Assembly: GCF_002313155.2 (NCBI RefSeq)
Contig: NZ_NWFK02000001.1
Location: forward strand, 1,798,001-1,862,000
Reading direction: 5' to 3'
DNA from: Psychrobacter sp. FDAARGOS_221
GTDB taxonomy: Bacteria; Pseudomonadota; Gammaproteobacteria; Pseudomonadales; Moraxellaceae
DNA length: 64,000 bases
Shown here: positions 26,300-35,341 of the stretch, one piece after another
How positions within the stretch are numbered: position 1 is the stretch's first letter
How the letters are laid out: the number at the start of each line of letters is the position of its first letter
Translations under genes and position numbers: made by a program
Notes under the pieces: model-generated
Told to the model about the DNA's origin: nothing
Seen by the model: only the letters and a program-made list of their open reading frames with translations
Database searches by the model: none

Positions 26300-26341
26300 C
26301 CTGAAACATGAAACCTCAAACATGAAACCTCAAATATGAAA
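26300..26341. repeat. 14-bp tandem repeat
   Basis: Three units of the form CCTCAAACATGAAA with one or two changes each, ending just before a run of related AAA-rich sequence. Confidence 0.75.
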
Positions 26342-26454
26342 GCTAAAGGCAAAACTAAAACCAACTTGATGACCAACTGTCACCGCTTCATTGTGCTTAA
26401 AAATGAACATGAAACACAGCTGTTACTGGCAAATTTAGCACTATTTACAACACT

Positions 26455-26536
26455 AACACCCTGTGGATAACTTTTTATAAAAGCAATAAGCCTATGTAAT
26501 ACAAGGGTTGCTAAAGATAGTTATCCACAGGGTGTT
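26455..26536. repeat. 18-bp inverted repeat carrying two perfect DnaA boxes
   Basis: AACACCCTGTGGATAACT at 26455-26472 is the exact reverse complement of 26519-26536, with 46 bases between. Each arm holds a perfect DnaA box, so the boxes face each other. Confidence 0.9.
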
Positions 26537-26568
26537 GAAAACTGTGGGTATTTATTAACATCAATTGC

Positions 26569-26584
26569 AGTTTCACGTGAAACC
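26569..26584. promoter_or_regulatory. parS: parS-like site 5
   Basis: AGTTTCACGTGAAACC, with a perfect 14-bp core; the two outer bases differ. Confidence 0.8.
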
Positions 26585-26624
26585 TTTATATACAAGGGGT
26601 TTAGAGCTAGGTTTATCAATTTAG

Positions 26625-26638
26625 GTTCCACATGAAAC
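26625..26638. promoter_or_regulatory. Degenerate parS-like site 6
   Basis: GTTCCACATGAAAC, two changes from the 14-bp core. It may bind ParB weakly. Confidence 0.45.
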
Positions 26639-26652
26639 TTAAATAATCCACA

Positions 26653-26666
26653 GTTCCATGTGGAAC
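26653..26666. promoter_or_regulatory. Degenerate parS-like site 7
   Basis: GTTCCATGTGGAAC, one change from the GTTCCACGTGGAAC form of parS known in other bacteria. It overlaps the end of a near-DnaA box. Confidence 0.5.
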
Positions 26667-26811
26667 GTCCCATTTTAAGTTTAAAAATAACACTTTAATT
26701 TTACGCACTGTGGATAACTATTTTTTAAACAATAACGATAAGTACGTTATCCCAACACTGGCACCACTGTTAGCCGTACTAACTGCTGTAATAAATTCAC
26801 TATTAACTTCA

Positions 26812-27876
26812 CTATTTATTTGTCAATAAGCGCTCTGAATAGGGTCGATAAATCAGCTTTAAATCTTCACCGATAGGTGTTGCAGAGAGTAAGTCAAAGC
26901 GTCGCTGTGCCGCTAAATGATCCATAGCAATCGTTAACATGGGTTTGGCTTTATCACCTAACACACAGGGCGCTTGATAAACAACAAGCTCATCAACCCG
27001 TCCCGCTTCAACAAAACTACCTGCTACCTCAGAGCCTGCTTCTACCAACACATCATATATCTGATATTCGCTTACCAATGTTTGCAATAACTGGGTTAAG
27101 TCAGATTGAGACCAAATCAACGTATCTTGACGCTGTAATACTTGATAATCTGCGCCTTGTAACCTGCCTCTCCTATCTAATACCACTACTTTCGGTTGAG
27201 GAACCTGTTCGACATCCACACCCAGTTGAGTGGAACGCACATTAAGGCTTGGATTATCATCAATAACTGTTTGACTGCCGGTAATAATCGCCCCACTAAG
27301 CGCCCGCAGCTTCTGCACATCTTCACGCGCAGCAGGACCAGTAATCCACTTGGACTCTCCTGAGGCCATGGCGGTACGTCCATCAAGACTAGTCGCTATC
27401 TTTAATCGTACATAAGGCATCTGAGTCCGCATGGCTTTTAAAAAGCCTAGATTTAACTGCTCGGCTTGGCTACTACCTATACCAACCGTTACCGCTATAC
27501 CAGCCTCTTTCAGCATCGTCACACCACGTCCAGCCACTTGTGGGTTTGGGTCTAGTCCTGCAATGACCACACGACTGATGCCAGATTCTATTAATGCGCG
27601 TGCACACGGCGGTGTTTTACCAGTATGACTACAAGGCTCAAGAGTGACATAAGCGGTTGCGCCTTTGGCTGATTGTTTAGCTTGTCTTAACGCAAAAACC
27701 TCTGCATGAGGCTCCCCTGCCTTAGGGTGAAACCCCGCCCCTACTATTAAGCCATTATTAACAATAACACAGCCAACAGCTGGGTTGGGACGGGTACGAT
27801 AAATGCCTTTTTTGGCCTCTTCGATGGCCAACATCATGTAATAGTTGTCTGTCGCTGTTTGCTCATTTGCTGTCAT
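26812..27876 (-). CDS. ribD: Bifunctional riboflavin deaminase/reductase
   Basis: Performs the deamination and side-chain reduction steps early in riboflavin synthesis. The protein is 354 aa. The N-terminal cytidine-deaminase-like domain has the zinc motif PHAEVFAL and VTLEPCSHTGKTPPCA (His, two Cys and catalytic Glu). The C-terminal reductase has RLKIATSLDGRTAM, SKWITG and the VLVEAGSEVAGSF region. It lies downstream of nrdR on the same strand, the usual gammaproteobacterial order, with a mobile-looking repeat in between. Confidence 0.96.
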   Translation of the reverse strand: MTANEQTATDNYYMMLAIEEAKKGIYRTRPNPAVGCVIVNNGLIVGAGFHPKAGEPHAEVFALRQAKQSAKGATAYVTLEPCSHTGKTPPCARALIESGISRVVIAGLDPNPQVAGRGVTMLKEAGIAVTVGIGSSQAEQLNLGFLKAMRTQMPYVRLKIATSLDGRTAMASGESKWITGPAAREDVQKLRALSGAIITGSQTVIDDNPSLNVRSTQLGVDVEQVPQPKVVVLDRRGRLQGADYQVLQRQDTLIWSQSDLTQLLQTLVSEYQIYDVLVEAGSEVAGSFVEAGRVDELVVYQAPCVLGDKAKPMLTIAMDHLAAQRRFDLLSATPIGEDLKLIYRPYSERLLTNK

Positions 27877-27920
27877 TATTGGGCTCGCTTTAGCAGATAT
27901 GGACTTGGAATGGATGCGTT

Positions 27921-28000
27921 ATTTGATGTGTTTTGAATGATTGTATTTTGAGTGATTATGTTTTAAGTGATTGTTTTTTGAGTGATTGTGTTTTAAGTGA
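27921..28000. repeat. 15-bp tandem repeat array upstream of ribD
   Basis: About five degenerate units of GTGATTGTGTTTTAA type run directly into the left end of the 107-bp element at 28001. They lie 45-125 bp upstream of the ribD start, so they are probably in its leader. Confidence 0.8.
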
Positions 28001-28107
28001 TATAGTCAGCGAATGACTAAATAGTTACTGTATTAACCTCGCTAAACCTACATTTGTCGTACTTGCGCTCGACTGCCTTGTAACCACTTTAGACTTGTTT
28101 GACTATA
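28001..28107. repeat. 107-bp MITE-like element, copy 1
   Basis: Begins TATAGTCAG and ends TTTGACTATA, so it has short terminal inverted repeats (TATAGTCA). It is related in reverse complement over its whole length to 28701-28807, most strongly in the central block (AACCTCGCTAA and CTACATTTGT). Confidence 0.85.
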
Positions 28108-28132
28108 GAATAAGCATGCTGAAGACAATATT

Positions 28133-28594
28133 TTACTGCTCATCAGCCGGACGAATATTTTGTAGCTCTTGGCGAAATGCTTCGATATCTTGAAAATCAC
28201 GATAGACACTGGCAAAGCGCACATAAGCCACGTCATCAAGCTCTTTAAGCTCACTCATCACCACTTCACCCAAGTCTTTGCTACTGATCTCACGCTCACC
28301 AAGCTGACGGATACGCTTTTCAATACGGCTGATCATTGCCTCTTGCTCATCGAGCGTGACCGGTCTTTTTTGTAGCGGTAACTGAATGGAGCGGCGCAGT
28401 TTTTGTGAATCATAAGGCTCAATACGGCCATTAGATTTGATGATACGAGGCATCACGACCTCCACAACCTCAAAGGTCGTAAAACGCTCTTGGCACTGGT
28501 TACATTGGCGACGACGACGCACTTGTGCCCCTTCAGCGGCTAAGCGTGAGTCGATAACCTTGGTATCATCGGCATTACAATAAGGACACTGCAT
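28133..28594 (-). CDS. nrdR: Transcriptional repressor NrdR
   Basis: ATP/dATP-sensing repressor of ribonucleotide reductase genes. The protein is 153 aa, the normal size. It has an N-terminal zinc ribbon [17 protein letters not shown] with CPYC and CNQC pairs, then an ATP-cone (about 49-139). It is flanked on both sides by inverted copies of a 107-bp element, and sits between mnmE and ribD on the same strand. Confidence 0.97.
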   Translation of the reverse strand: MQCPYCNADDTKVIDSRLAAEGAQVRRRRQCNQCQERFTTFEVVEVVMPRIIKSNGRIEPYDSQKLRRSIQLPLQKRPVTLDEQEAMISRIEKRIRQLGEREISSKDLGEVVMSELKELDDVAYVRFASVYRDFQDIEAFRQELQNIRPADEQ

Positions 28595-28700
28595 AGATTA
28601 TTCTCTACTTGTATTTAATCAATTATTTGGCGCGCCCTAACGTTAATGTTAGGGCAATACAGTTTAGGCTTTAAGCTAATGTAATCTAGGTGAATACTAC

Positions 28701-28807
28701 TATAGTCAAAGAAATCTAAAATGGTTACAAGGCAACCGAGCGCAAGTACTACAAATGTAGGCTTAGCGAGGTTAACACTGTAACCGTTTAGTCGTTCGCT
28801 GACTATA
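28701..28807. repeat. 107-bp MITE-like element, copy 2 (inverted)
   Basis: Same length as and inverted relative to 28001-28107, with the same TATAGTCA/TGACTATA ends. Its right end lies 17 bp from the mnmE stop codon. Confidence 0.85.
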
Positions 28808-28823
28808 ACACTGCTTACGGCTG

Positions 28824-30215
28824 TTACTTACCTATACAAAAGCTACCAAAAATACGGCCTAATAAATCATCAGCGCTAAACTCACCGGTAATCTCACCCA
28901 AACTGTGCTGACCTTGGCGCAGGCTTTCGGCAACCAATTCACCTGCCTGATAATGCACTAACTGCTCGTGAGCATCGTTTAAATGCTGCTGAGTGCGTCT
29001 GAGCGCATCAATATGGCGTGTACGTGCAATTAAGCTATTCTCAGGCGGATGGAAGCCAACTTTATCGCATAACGTGGCAATTAATTGCTCAATACCTGCT
29101 GATGTTTCACATGAAACATTCACCTGATCATAGCCAGTTACGGTTTCAATATTCGCTAGATGTTGTTGCACATCTTGCTCAAGCAGATCACGCTTATTAC
29201 CAATCAATAACAGCTTACTACTATCAAAGTTCGGTGTACCGGACTCACTGTTACCAAAAAGCTCCGACGCCAAAGCAATAGGGTCTTCTTGCTGCGACAA
29301 ATCATACACCAAAAGCAGCAAATCAGCTTGATTGATAGCGCTACGTGCACGCTCAATACCGATACGCTCGACCGCATCTGTGGTATCGCGAAGACCTGCG
29401 GTATCGGTCAAATGAATGGTTAAACCATTGAGCACAATGGTCTCTTGTAAGGTATCACGAGTGGTACCTGCCACATCAGTGACAATAGCGCGCTCTTGCC
29501 CTGCTAGGCTGTTTAATAGGCTAGATTTGCCTGCATTAGGTCGCCCTGCTAGTACCACATGCACCCCATCACGCAGCAGTTGCCCTTGTTGAGCAGTGGC
29601 CATGATGGTGTTTAATTTATCCTGAATAGCGGTAAGCTTGCCCTCAATGACTCCATCAGATAAGAAGTCCACATCCTCCTCATCGGGGAAATCAATCGAG
29701 GCTTCTACGTACAGTCTTAGCTCAATAAGCGCTTCTAATAGCTCATTAATCTTATTAGAAAAAGCGCCTGTCAACGAGCGAATAGCACTACTAGCAGCGG
29801 CGGCACTGGTCGCATCGATCGCATCAGCAATGGCCTCAGCTTGTAGCAAATCAAGCTTATCATTATCAAATGCACGATAAGAAAACTCCCCTGCTTGTGC
29901 CTGATGCGCACCGAGCTCAAATACCCGAGCGAGCAGTTGGTTTTGTAATATCATACCGCCATGGCCTTGTAGCTCAATGACGTCCTCGCCAGTAAAAGAA
30001 TGAGGCGCTTTAAAGTACAGCACCAAGCCTTCATCAAGCACATTGTCATTGGCATCATAAAAGCGGCAAAAGCTGGCTAATCTTGGGGTAAAGCTGTCTT
30101 TTCCTGTTAGCTGACAGGCAATCTGAACGGCCTTAGGTCCAGAAAGACGAATTATACCCACACCGCCTCTGCCCAAAGGCGTGGCTATCGCCGCGATTGT
30201 TTTTGTCTGTGTCAT
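28824..30215 (-). CDS. mnmE: tRNA modification GTPase MnmE (TrmE)
   Basis: With MnmG, installs the cmnm5 group on U34 of certain tRNAs. The protein is 463 aa, typical. It has an N-terminal formyl-THF-binding domain (IAAIATPLGRGGVGIIRLSG), a helical domain, and an inserted G domain: GRPNAGKSSLLN (P-loop), DVAGTTRD, DTAGLRDT and NKRD. The C-terminal CIGK motif is present. It follows yidC in the standard order. An imperfect parS at 29103-29118 encodes VSCET. Confidence 0.97.
   Translation of the reverse strand: MTQTKTIAAIATPLGRGGVGIIRLSGPKAVQIACQLTGKDSFTPRLASFCRFYDANDNVLDEGLVLYFKAPHSFTGEDVIELQGHGGMILQNQLLARVFELGAHQAQAGEFSYRAFDNDKLDLLQAEAIADAIDATSAAAASSAIRSLTGAFSNKINELLEALIELRLYVEASIDFPDEEDVDFLSDGVIEGKLTAIQDKLNTIMATAQQGQLLRDGVHVVLAGRPNAGKSSLLNSLAGQERAIVTDVAGTTRDTLQETIVLNGLTIHLTDTAGLRDTTDAVERIGIERARSAINQADLLLLVYDLSQQEDPIALASELFGNSESGTPNFDSSKLLLIGNKRDLLEQDVQQHLANIETVTGYDQVNVSCETSAGIEQLIATLCDKVGFHPPENSLIARTRHIDALRRTQQHLNDAHEQLVHYQAGELVAESLRQGQHSLGEITGEFSADDLLGRIFGSFCIGK
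29103..29118. promoter_or_regulatory. parS: parS-like site 8 (inside mnmE)
   Basis: TGTTTCACATGAAACA, one change at the centre of the palindrome. Confidence 0.7.
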
Positions 30216-30384
30216 AAGTATTGGCTCAATTTATATGGATAGTGCATTATTTGAATACTGCAATGGTCTCAACAAACATTGCCTTGATGGGTCTATAGTA
30301 GGTGCTAGCCGTGCAATATTCAATCATAGAATAATAGATTAGACCTCAGCTTTGCCGATAATGGCTATTTATTACTCGCTAAAC

Positions 30385-30419
30385 AAAAGCGCCTATATGA
30401 ATCCATATAGGCGCTTTTT
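30385..30419 (-). terminator. Terminator after yidC
   Basis: The perfect hairpin AAAAGCGCCTATATG-AATC-CATATAGGCGCTTTT lies 28 bp past the yidC stop. Its T run in the minus-strand transcript is short. Confidence 0.75.
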
Positions 30420-30446
30420 AATACAATACGATTTAGATAGTAGCGT

Positions 30447-32165
30447 TTAGCTGGCCATATTTGCCGCTTTCTCGCGCTGTTCTTTTTCTACTTGCTTGTT
30501 AACCAAGAACTGCTGACCCATGGTGAATAAGTTGTTCACGGTCCAGTATAGTACCAAACCTGCTGGGAAGAACAGCATGAATAAAGTGAAAATAATAGGT
30601 AAGAACTTCATTACTTTCGCTTGCATTGGGTCTGTAGGCTGCGGACTAAATGACTGCTGCGCAAACATACTGGCACCCATCAAGATCGGTAAGATGAACC
30701 AAGGATCCATTGAAGATAAATCTTGAATCCACAAGATCCATGGCGCATGACGTAACTCAACGCTTTCTACCAACATGTAGTACAAGCCTAGGAAGATAGG
30801 CATTTGTAGTAAGATAGGTAGACACCCTGCCATTGGGTTGACCTTCTCTTCTTTATAGATGGCCATCATCTCTTGAGACATCTTCATGCGGTCGTCGCCA
30901 TGCTCTTCTTTCAACGCTGCCAAACGCGGTGCAAGGGCACGCATTTTTGCCATTGAATAGTAGCTTTTGTGAGAGATCCACATTAGCGCCAGTTTCACAG
31001 AAAGCGTTAGTCCAATGATTGCCCAACCCCAGTTACCTACCACGCTGTGGATGGTTGATAGGATTAAGAATAAGAACTTAGAAATTGGCCATGCCCAACC
31101 ATAGTCAACTGTCTTTTCAAAGCCTGGTGCAAATCCGCCCAATTCTTTTTGAACTTTTGGACCGGCATATAAGGTTGCCGTCACGTTGGCTTGTTTGTCA
31201 GCAGGTACCATAATTGGCTGACTTAACATACCGATGATGTAGTCACCGTTAGCGGTTTCACGACTAAAGAATTTACCGGTAAAGTTCTCTGGTGTCCAAG
31301 CAGACACGAAGTAATGCTGAACGATACCAACCCAGCCATTATTGCTGCTGGCATTAAGTTCATCATCGTTAAAGTTTTTAAACTTCAGCTTATTGTATTC
31401 ATCGTCAGGCGTACCCCAAGCACCGCCTAGGTAGGTCGCCATGCTTAGTGCACCTTTACCGCCCATACCTGGGTCTTTGCTGCTATCACGCTTTAACTGT
31501 GCAAATAAGGTACCGTTCCAGTCCTTACCTGTGGTGTTATTCACATTGTAGTTGACTGAGATCGGATACTTACCGCGCGTAAAGGTAAAGGTCTTAGTCA
31601 CGCGTAGACCGTCTTGTCTATACACTAAAGGCACTTCTAGTGTTTCTTGACCGTCCTGCATGCTATAGCTGCTTGATTGGTAGCTATAGTTAGCTGGGCT
31701 TTGTGGTTTATCGATACCATCACCATTGTTATTGGTATCAATCAGACCAGATTGAGCAATATAGACACGCTCAGATGAGTTTTCTAATAAGACAAACGGC
31801 TGCTCACTATCCAACGTCGCGTCATAGTCACGCAATGCTGCGTAAACCACGTTACCGCCTTGAGGGTCAATTTTGACATGATAGCGGTCTGTGGTGACGT
31901 CAATAAGTTCCCCAGACTGTGCTTGACTCATCTCAGACACACCTTGGGTATTAGGTTGGTCTGAAACGGTCGCTACAGGAATATCGCTGTCACTAACACC
32001 TGTGCTAGTTGGGATGTCTGAACCAGTAGAAGTGGATACAGAAGGGGTTACTGCGTCTGCTGATGGTGCTGGGGCGTTGGCATAGTCTTTTTGCCACGCT
32101 AGCACCAGCAAGTAAGCGGTAATCAGCATCGCAATGATGATGAGCACCCGTAGTATCTTTTGCAT
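30447..32165 (-). CDS. yidC: Membrane protein insertase YidC
   Basis: Inserts and folds inner-membrane proteins with or without Sec. The protein is 572 aa. An N-terminal signal-anchor (about 5-25) is followed by a T/S/P-rich linker and the large periplasmic domain (about 70-345). The conserved 60KD_IMP core carries the spans WGWAIIGLTLSVKLAL, NPMAGCLPILLQMPIFLGLYY and FPAGLVLYWTVNNLF. A basic C-terminus follows (KQVEKEQREKAANMAS). It lies in the canonical rpmH-rnpA-yidD-yidC-mnmE run, with an unusually long gap from yidD. Confidence 0.97.
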   Translation of the reverse strand: MQKILRVLIIIAMLITAYLLVLAWQKDYANAPAPSADAVTPSVSTSTGSDIPTSTGVSDSDIPVATVSDQPNTQGVSEMSQAQSGELIDVTTDRYHVKIDPQGGNVVYAALRDYDATLDSEQPFVLLENSSERVYIAQSGLIDTNNNGDGIDKPQSPANYSYQSSSYSMQDGQETLEVPLVYRQDGLRVTKTFTFTRGKYPISVNYNVNNTTGKDWNGTLFAQLKRDSSKDPGMGGKGALSMATYLGGAWGTPDDEYNKLKFKNFNDDELNASSNNGWVGIVQHYFVSAWTPENFTGKFFSRETANGDYIIGMLSQPIMVPADKQANVTATLYAGPKVQKELGGFAPGFEKTVDYGWAWPISKFLFLILSTIHSVVGNWGWAIIGLTLSVKLALMWISHKSYYSMAKMRALAPRLAALKEEHGDDRMKMSQEMMAIYKEEKVNPMAGCLPILLQMPIFLGLYYMLVESVELRHAPWILWIQDLSSMDPWFILPILMGASMFAQQSFSPQPTDPMQAKVMKFLPIIFTLFMLFFPAGLVLYWTVNNLFTMGQQFLVNKQVEKEQREKAANMAS

Positions 32166-32708
32166 AAGATTGTCCTAAACAACTCAAAATGAATGTTCTA
32201 AAAGGTTATAAAAAAACTTAAATTAAAACGAAAACAAGGCAAACGTTGTGGATGCAGCCTGTGATAAAGCGAAGACTGCTGTCTGTATTTATGCCTCAAA
32301 AAGGCAACACAGATACCTCACTGATAGGTTTACTATCAGTAAAAACGTTTACAAAATGGTGACTATTTTACTAAAAAACCATGGTAAATGATATAGAATC
32401 TATTTTTAAGCCAAAACAGGACCGATTTGCATTCATACCCTGCTCTAAATTCTGTATTAAATCACACTAAGGTGTCATTGAGTTGACGGTTGGTTTAATT
32501 GGAAGCAAACACTCGCCCATACCCCATACATAAGTAATCAACTGAACAGAACCTCTGCACACAAATAATCAACTGACCATTCATTAGCAATTACCCTAAC
32601 CTACTCCAACCTAACCTACTCCAACCTAAACTAATCTCGCCTACACTGACCTATCGCAGTTACGCTAATACTCGCTGCAAGTGATAATAAATATTGTAGA
32701 GTGTAAGA
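32166..32708. other. yidC-yidD intergenic region
   Basis: 543 bp, unusually long inside this normally compact operon. It contains a small hairpin near 32318-32341 (ACTGATAG and CTATCAGT), and short direct repeats: ATAATCAACTGA-type at about 32537 and 32566, and CTAACCTACTCCAAC twice at about 32594-32623. No gene is supported. Confidence 0.5.
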
Positions 32709-33173
32709 CTAACGAGACTGCCTGATCTGAGCATTTAACCGTGCTCGATAACTGCTGCTGTCTTTATAAACACCACGTTCAACAATTTTTGTTTCACGTG
32801 AAACAAAACTTAGATTGCTATTGATATCGGTTTTTGGTTGATGAGCGGGAGAAGATTTGGATAGGTTCGAGCGGTTAGACGCTAAATGATAAGGATGTAG
32901 CAGGTCATTATTGATGGGATAAAACAGGTAGCGGTATAAAGGTAAAGGCACAAAGTCGATACCGTGACCGCCTAATGGATGACAGCGACAAACACGCTTT
33001 AGGGTTAACAGGCCGCCCCTACCCGCTCCATGCCACTGTATCGCCTGCTTACCATATTCTGAACAGGTTGGATAATAACGGCATCTTGCAGGCAACACAG
33101 GACTTATAAAGTTTTGATAGCCCTTGATGATTAACAGCAATATACGAGCCATCATAGATGTAAATCTAGCCAT
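32709..33173 (-). CDS. yidD: Membrane protein insertion efficiency factor YidD, extended
   Basis: Small membrane-associated helper of YidC. The family core is at about 9-85 (LLLIIKGYQNFISPVLPARCRYYPTCS split by the conserved Cys residues, then HPLGGHGIDFVPLP). At 154 aa it is nearly twice the usual 75-85; the last 70 or so residues are polar and look like a lineage-specific tail, which contains a perfect parS read as VSRET. It overlaps the end of rnpA by 8 bp, showing translational coupling. Confidence 0.92.
   Translation of the reverse strand: MARFTSMMARILLLIIKGYQNFISPVLPARCRYYPTCSEYGKQAIQWHGAGRGGLLTLKRVCRCHPLGGHGIDFVPLPLYRYLFYPINNDLLHPYHLASNRSNLSKSSPAHQPKTDINSNLSFVSRETKIVERGVYKDSSSYRARLNAQIRQSR
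32790..32805. promoter_or_regulatory. parS: parS site 9, perfect (inside yidD tail)
   Basis: TGTTTCACGTGAAACA, perfect. It is located in the non-conserved C-terminal extension of YidD. Confidence 0.92.
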
Positions 33174-33567
33174 GTTGTTGACGACTGTCCTGACTTTGTT
33201 TTTGCTGCAGCACCTTATGTTTGTGCTTAATTTTGCCTAATAAATCTTGTATTTCTTGCTGCAGCTGGGCATTAGTCAATGCTTTAGGCGACTTTTTGAC
33301 AATAAATACCAGGTCTAACGCTGGCAGCTGTGCATGACTGTGTCGAAACTGCTCACGTATGATGCGCTTGACTCGATTCCTAGCAACCGCTGTCGATATC
33401 TTCTTTTTGGTAATCGCCATCCCTAATCTTGCCTGAGTGCGATCAGAAGGATAAGCAAAGGCCATAAAGTGAATTTGATGCACTTTTAATAGAGGCTGGT
33501 TAAATACCTGCTTAAACTCTGCTGGCTTTAACAATCGCTTTGTTTTGGGATAACAATAATCAGTCAT
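33166..33567 (-). CDS. rnpA: Ribonuclease P protein component
   Basis: Basic protein subunit of RNase P, which matures tRNA 5' ends. The protein is 133 aa. The signature around ARNRVKRIIREQFR (about 58-71) is clear, along with RLGMAITKKKIS upstream of it. A basic Q/K-rich C-terminus follows. It lies downstream of rpmH across a terminator, and overlaps yidD. Confidence 0.96.
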   Translation of the reverse strand: MTDYCYPKTKRLLKPAEFKQVFNQPLLKVHQIHFMAFAYPSDRTQARLGMAITKKKISTAVARNRVKRIIREQFRHSHAQLPALDLVFIVKKSPKALTNAQLQQEIQDLLGKIKHKHKVLQQKQSQDSRQQHG

Positions 33568-33664
33568 GGTAGGTCAACGCAATAAGTAACGAGAAGAATC
33601 GGTCTGTGAAAGATAGAATATATAGCAAAGAAGTGATCAATTTTGATTTTTGGGTGCTATAAGC

Positions 33665-33694
33665 AAAAAAAGCACCTAATAACTAGGTGCTTTT
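33665..33694 (-). terminator. Terminator/attenuator between rpmH and rnpA
   Basis: The hairpin AAAAGCACCTA / TAGGTGCTTTT is followed by seven T residues on the minus strand. It would make rpmH transcripts more abundant than rnpA. Confidence 0.8.
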
Positions 33695-33782
33695 AATATA
33701 ATATAAAAATCAATTTGTCTATGCAGATGCTAGCATCGGTTAGTATAGGTGTGTCTTATCATCAAAGTAGACACGCTATAAA

Positions 33783-33917
33783 CTATACAGTTAAACGATG
33801 ACGACCTTTTGCACGACGGCGCGCTAAAACTTGACGGCCTTTTTTAGTTGCCATACGAGCACGGAAACCGTGGGTGCGCTTGCGTTTGATAACGCTTGGC
33901 TGGAATGTACGTTTCAT
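33783..33917 (-). CDS. rpmH: 50S ribosomal protein L34
   Basis: A 44-aa very basic ribosomal protein. It translates from [18 protein letters not shown] through the conserved [19 protein letters not shown] segment and ends HRLTV. It marks the left border of the origin region, as in most gammaproteobacteria, and is divergent from dnaA. Confidence 0.98.
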   Translation of the reverse strand: MKRTFQPSVIKRKRTHGFRARMATKKGRQVLARRRAKGRHRLTV

Positions 33918-35341
33918 AAATCACCTTTGACAGCAAAGAAAAGAATGTAAATTTTAAATAAATACAGTTTACTAAGAATTTGTAGTAGCAAGCGATTATG
34001 CCATAAATAAATATTTATGTCAATAATTTTGACACTGCCAACAACCAGCGCCAACGACCCGTATTATATTGGCTTAACCGCCCTATTCGACTCACTGATA
34101 CCAGCGTTTACTTTAGATAACTGAGCTTACTACATGCCTCACTGATTAAAACAACTTAACACTTAGGTTTTCTTATATATTCAAAATCAGGTCATTAATT
34201 AGATAAACTAAATAAAAATAAATGGTTTATTTCTCATATTTTGAATCCGGAACTACCTGATGATTGTTAAATATATCTAACCTATCGACTATTGGCATTT
34301 TTATTGATTGATAACTTTTTTGAATACATTGGGGTCTTCGATCTTGCGACTAAGCTAAGCTTGGTTTATAGCACTCATTTTTCTATCGAGAATGAATTAT
34401 CTAAAAATAAGTTCTGTGGTTTGCCGCTTAATCAAAACTCTGTTTCAATCCAGTTATTGTTCTTAAGTTTGGCTATTTTTCTATAAACAGCGATTTATCT
34501 TTGACCCATTTATGACCATAATACCCTTAGTTTTTAACCTAAAACAAGCCTGTTACTCGAGTTAATCATACCCAAATCAATCAAGTCTAAGCGCTTATCT
34601 CTCTGAGTTTTCAGATCAAATCACACCAGCGACTCTGACTTAGTCAAACCGCTTTAAACCAATCATTCAAATGAGCTTGTTATAGATTTTACTAACTTTG
34701 TAGCTTTGTTCATTTCATTTTGATTGAGTTTATCAGTATTGAATGACCACTAAGATTTACTGGTTAATTATCTTTGTCATTAATTAAATATGTGGTTAAA
34801 AACCGAGTTCGTAATTAAGCTGATAACTGGTTAATTATTCACTGCTAAATCTGTTCCTAGCCAATCTATTTGGTATCAAACATCATGCTTTCCATAGGTT
34901 TGTACCGAACTGAATTTTCATATATTCAAAAAACTTATCCACAGAAACCGCTTTCCCCTATAACTATATATATAATAGTTCTTTTGTTATTATTAGTACC
35001 CTTGTTTTCTGTGTATAACCATAAAAAACACAACAATATCAATAAATTATCTTGTGGTTAAAGGTGTTGATAAGCTGTTACTAAAACCTGTATAACTTCG
35101 CTATTTTAGTTATCCACAAGGTTAGCCACAAAGTTATCCACAGAATAAATATGATGATATTTGCGAATTTGTGTGCTAAAGTACCCCCATAAATAGGACT
35201 GGGCGTCATTAAAATAGCGACAGACTTAAACCAACAAGCGTCGTATACACCGATAAGACAACAGCCTACCCTATGCTTGTTTCAAGTCTTGTTTTTTAGT
35301 TTTCATTTTTGTCATATTTTTTTGTCACTGTAGGATGGGTC
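33918..35341. other. oriC: Replication origin region (oriC) between rpmH and dnaA
   Basis: 1.4 kb, strongly AT-rich and without a supported gene. Perfect DnaA boxes TTATCCACA are at 34935-34943, 35110-35118 and 35134-35142; a TTATACACA box is on the minus strand at 35010-35018. Near boxes are at 35053-35061, 35065-35073 and 35122-35130. The cluster therefore spans about 34.93-35.15 kb. AT runs to its left (34.2-34.9 kb, and around 34965-35060) are candidate unwinding DNA. Position next to dnaA and the divergence of genes around it support the assignment. Confidence 0.9.

Larger units (their letters stand above)
26152..26811. other. ribD-ribE gap with a DnaA-box cluster and parS-like sites
   Basis: 660 bp with no gene. 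It contains three perfect DnaA boxes (TTATCCACA on either strand) at 26462-26470, 26521-26529 and 26709-26717, plus a one-mismatch box at 26645-26653. The first two lie in the arms of an 18-bp perfect inverted repeat. Three parS-like palindromes are at 26569-26584, 26625-26638 and 26653-26666, and two short tandem arrays are at 26183-26212 and 26300-26341. It resembles a chromosome-maintenance locus more than an operon spacer. No FMN riboswitch is visible. Confidence 0.7.

Noticed and set aside
26183..26341. CRISPR-like array in the ribD-ribE gap
   Set aside because: The repeats are 8 and 14 bp, directly adjacent with no spacers, and no cas genes are present.
27877..28132. FMN riboswitch upstream of ribD
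   Set aside because: The conserved RFN core was not found; the region is filled by a tandem array and the 107-bp element.
31255..31262. GTTTCACG inside yidC, reading FFSRET
   Set aside because: Only half of a parS palindrome; the other arm (ACTAAAGA) does not match.
34292..35061. Short open frames (64 and 63 codons) in the origin region
   Set aside because: They lie across DnaA boxes and AT-rich DNA, have no ribosome-binding site and no recognisable protein.
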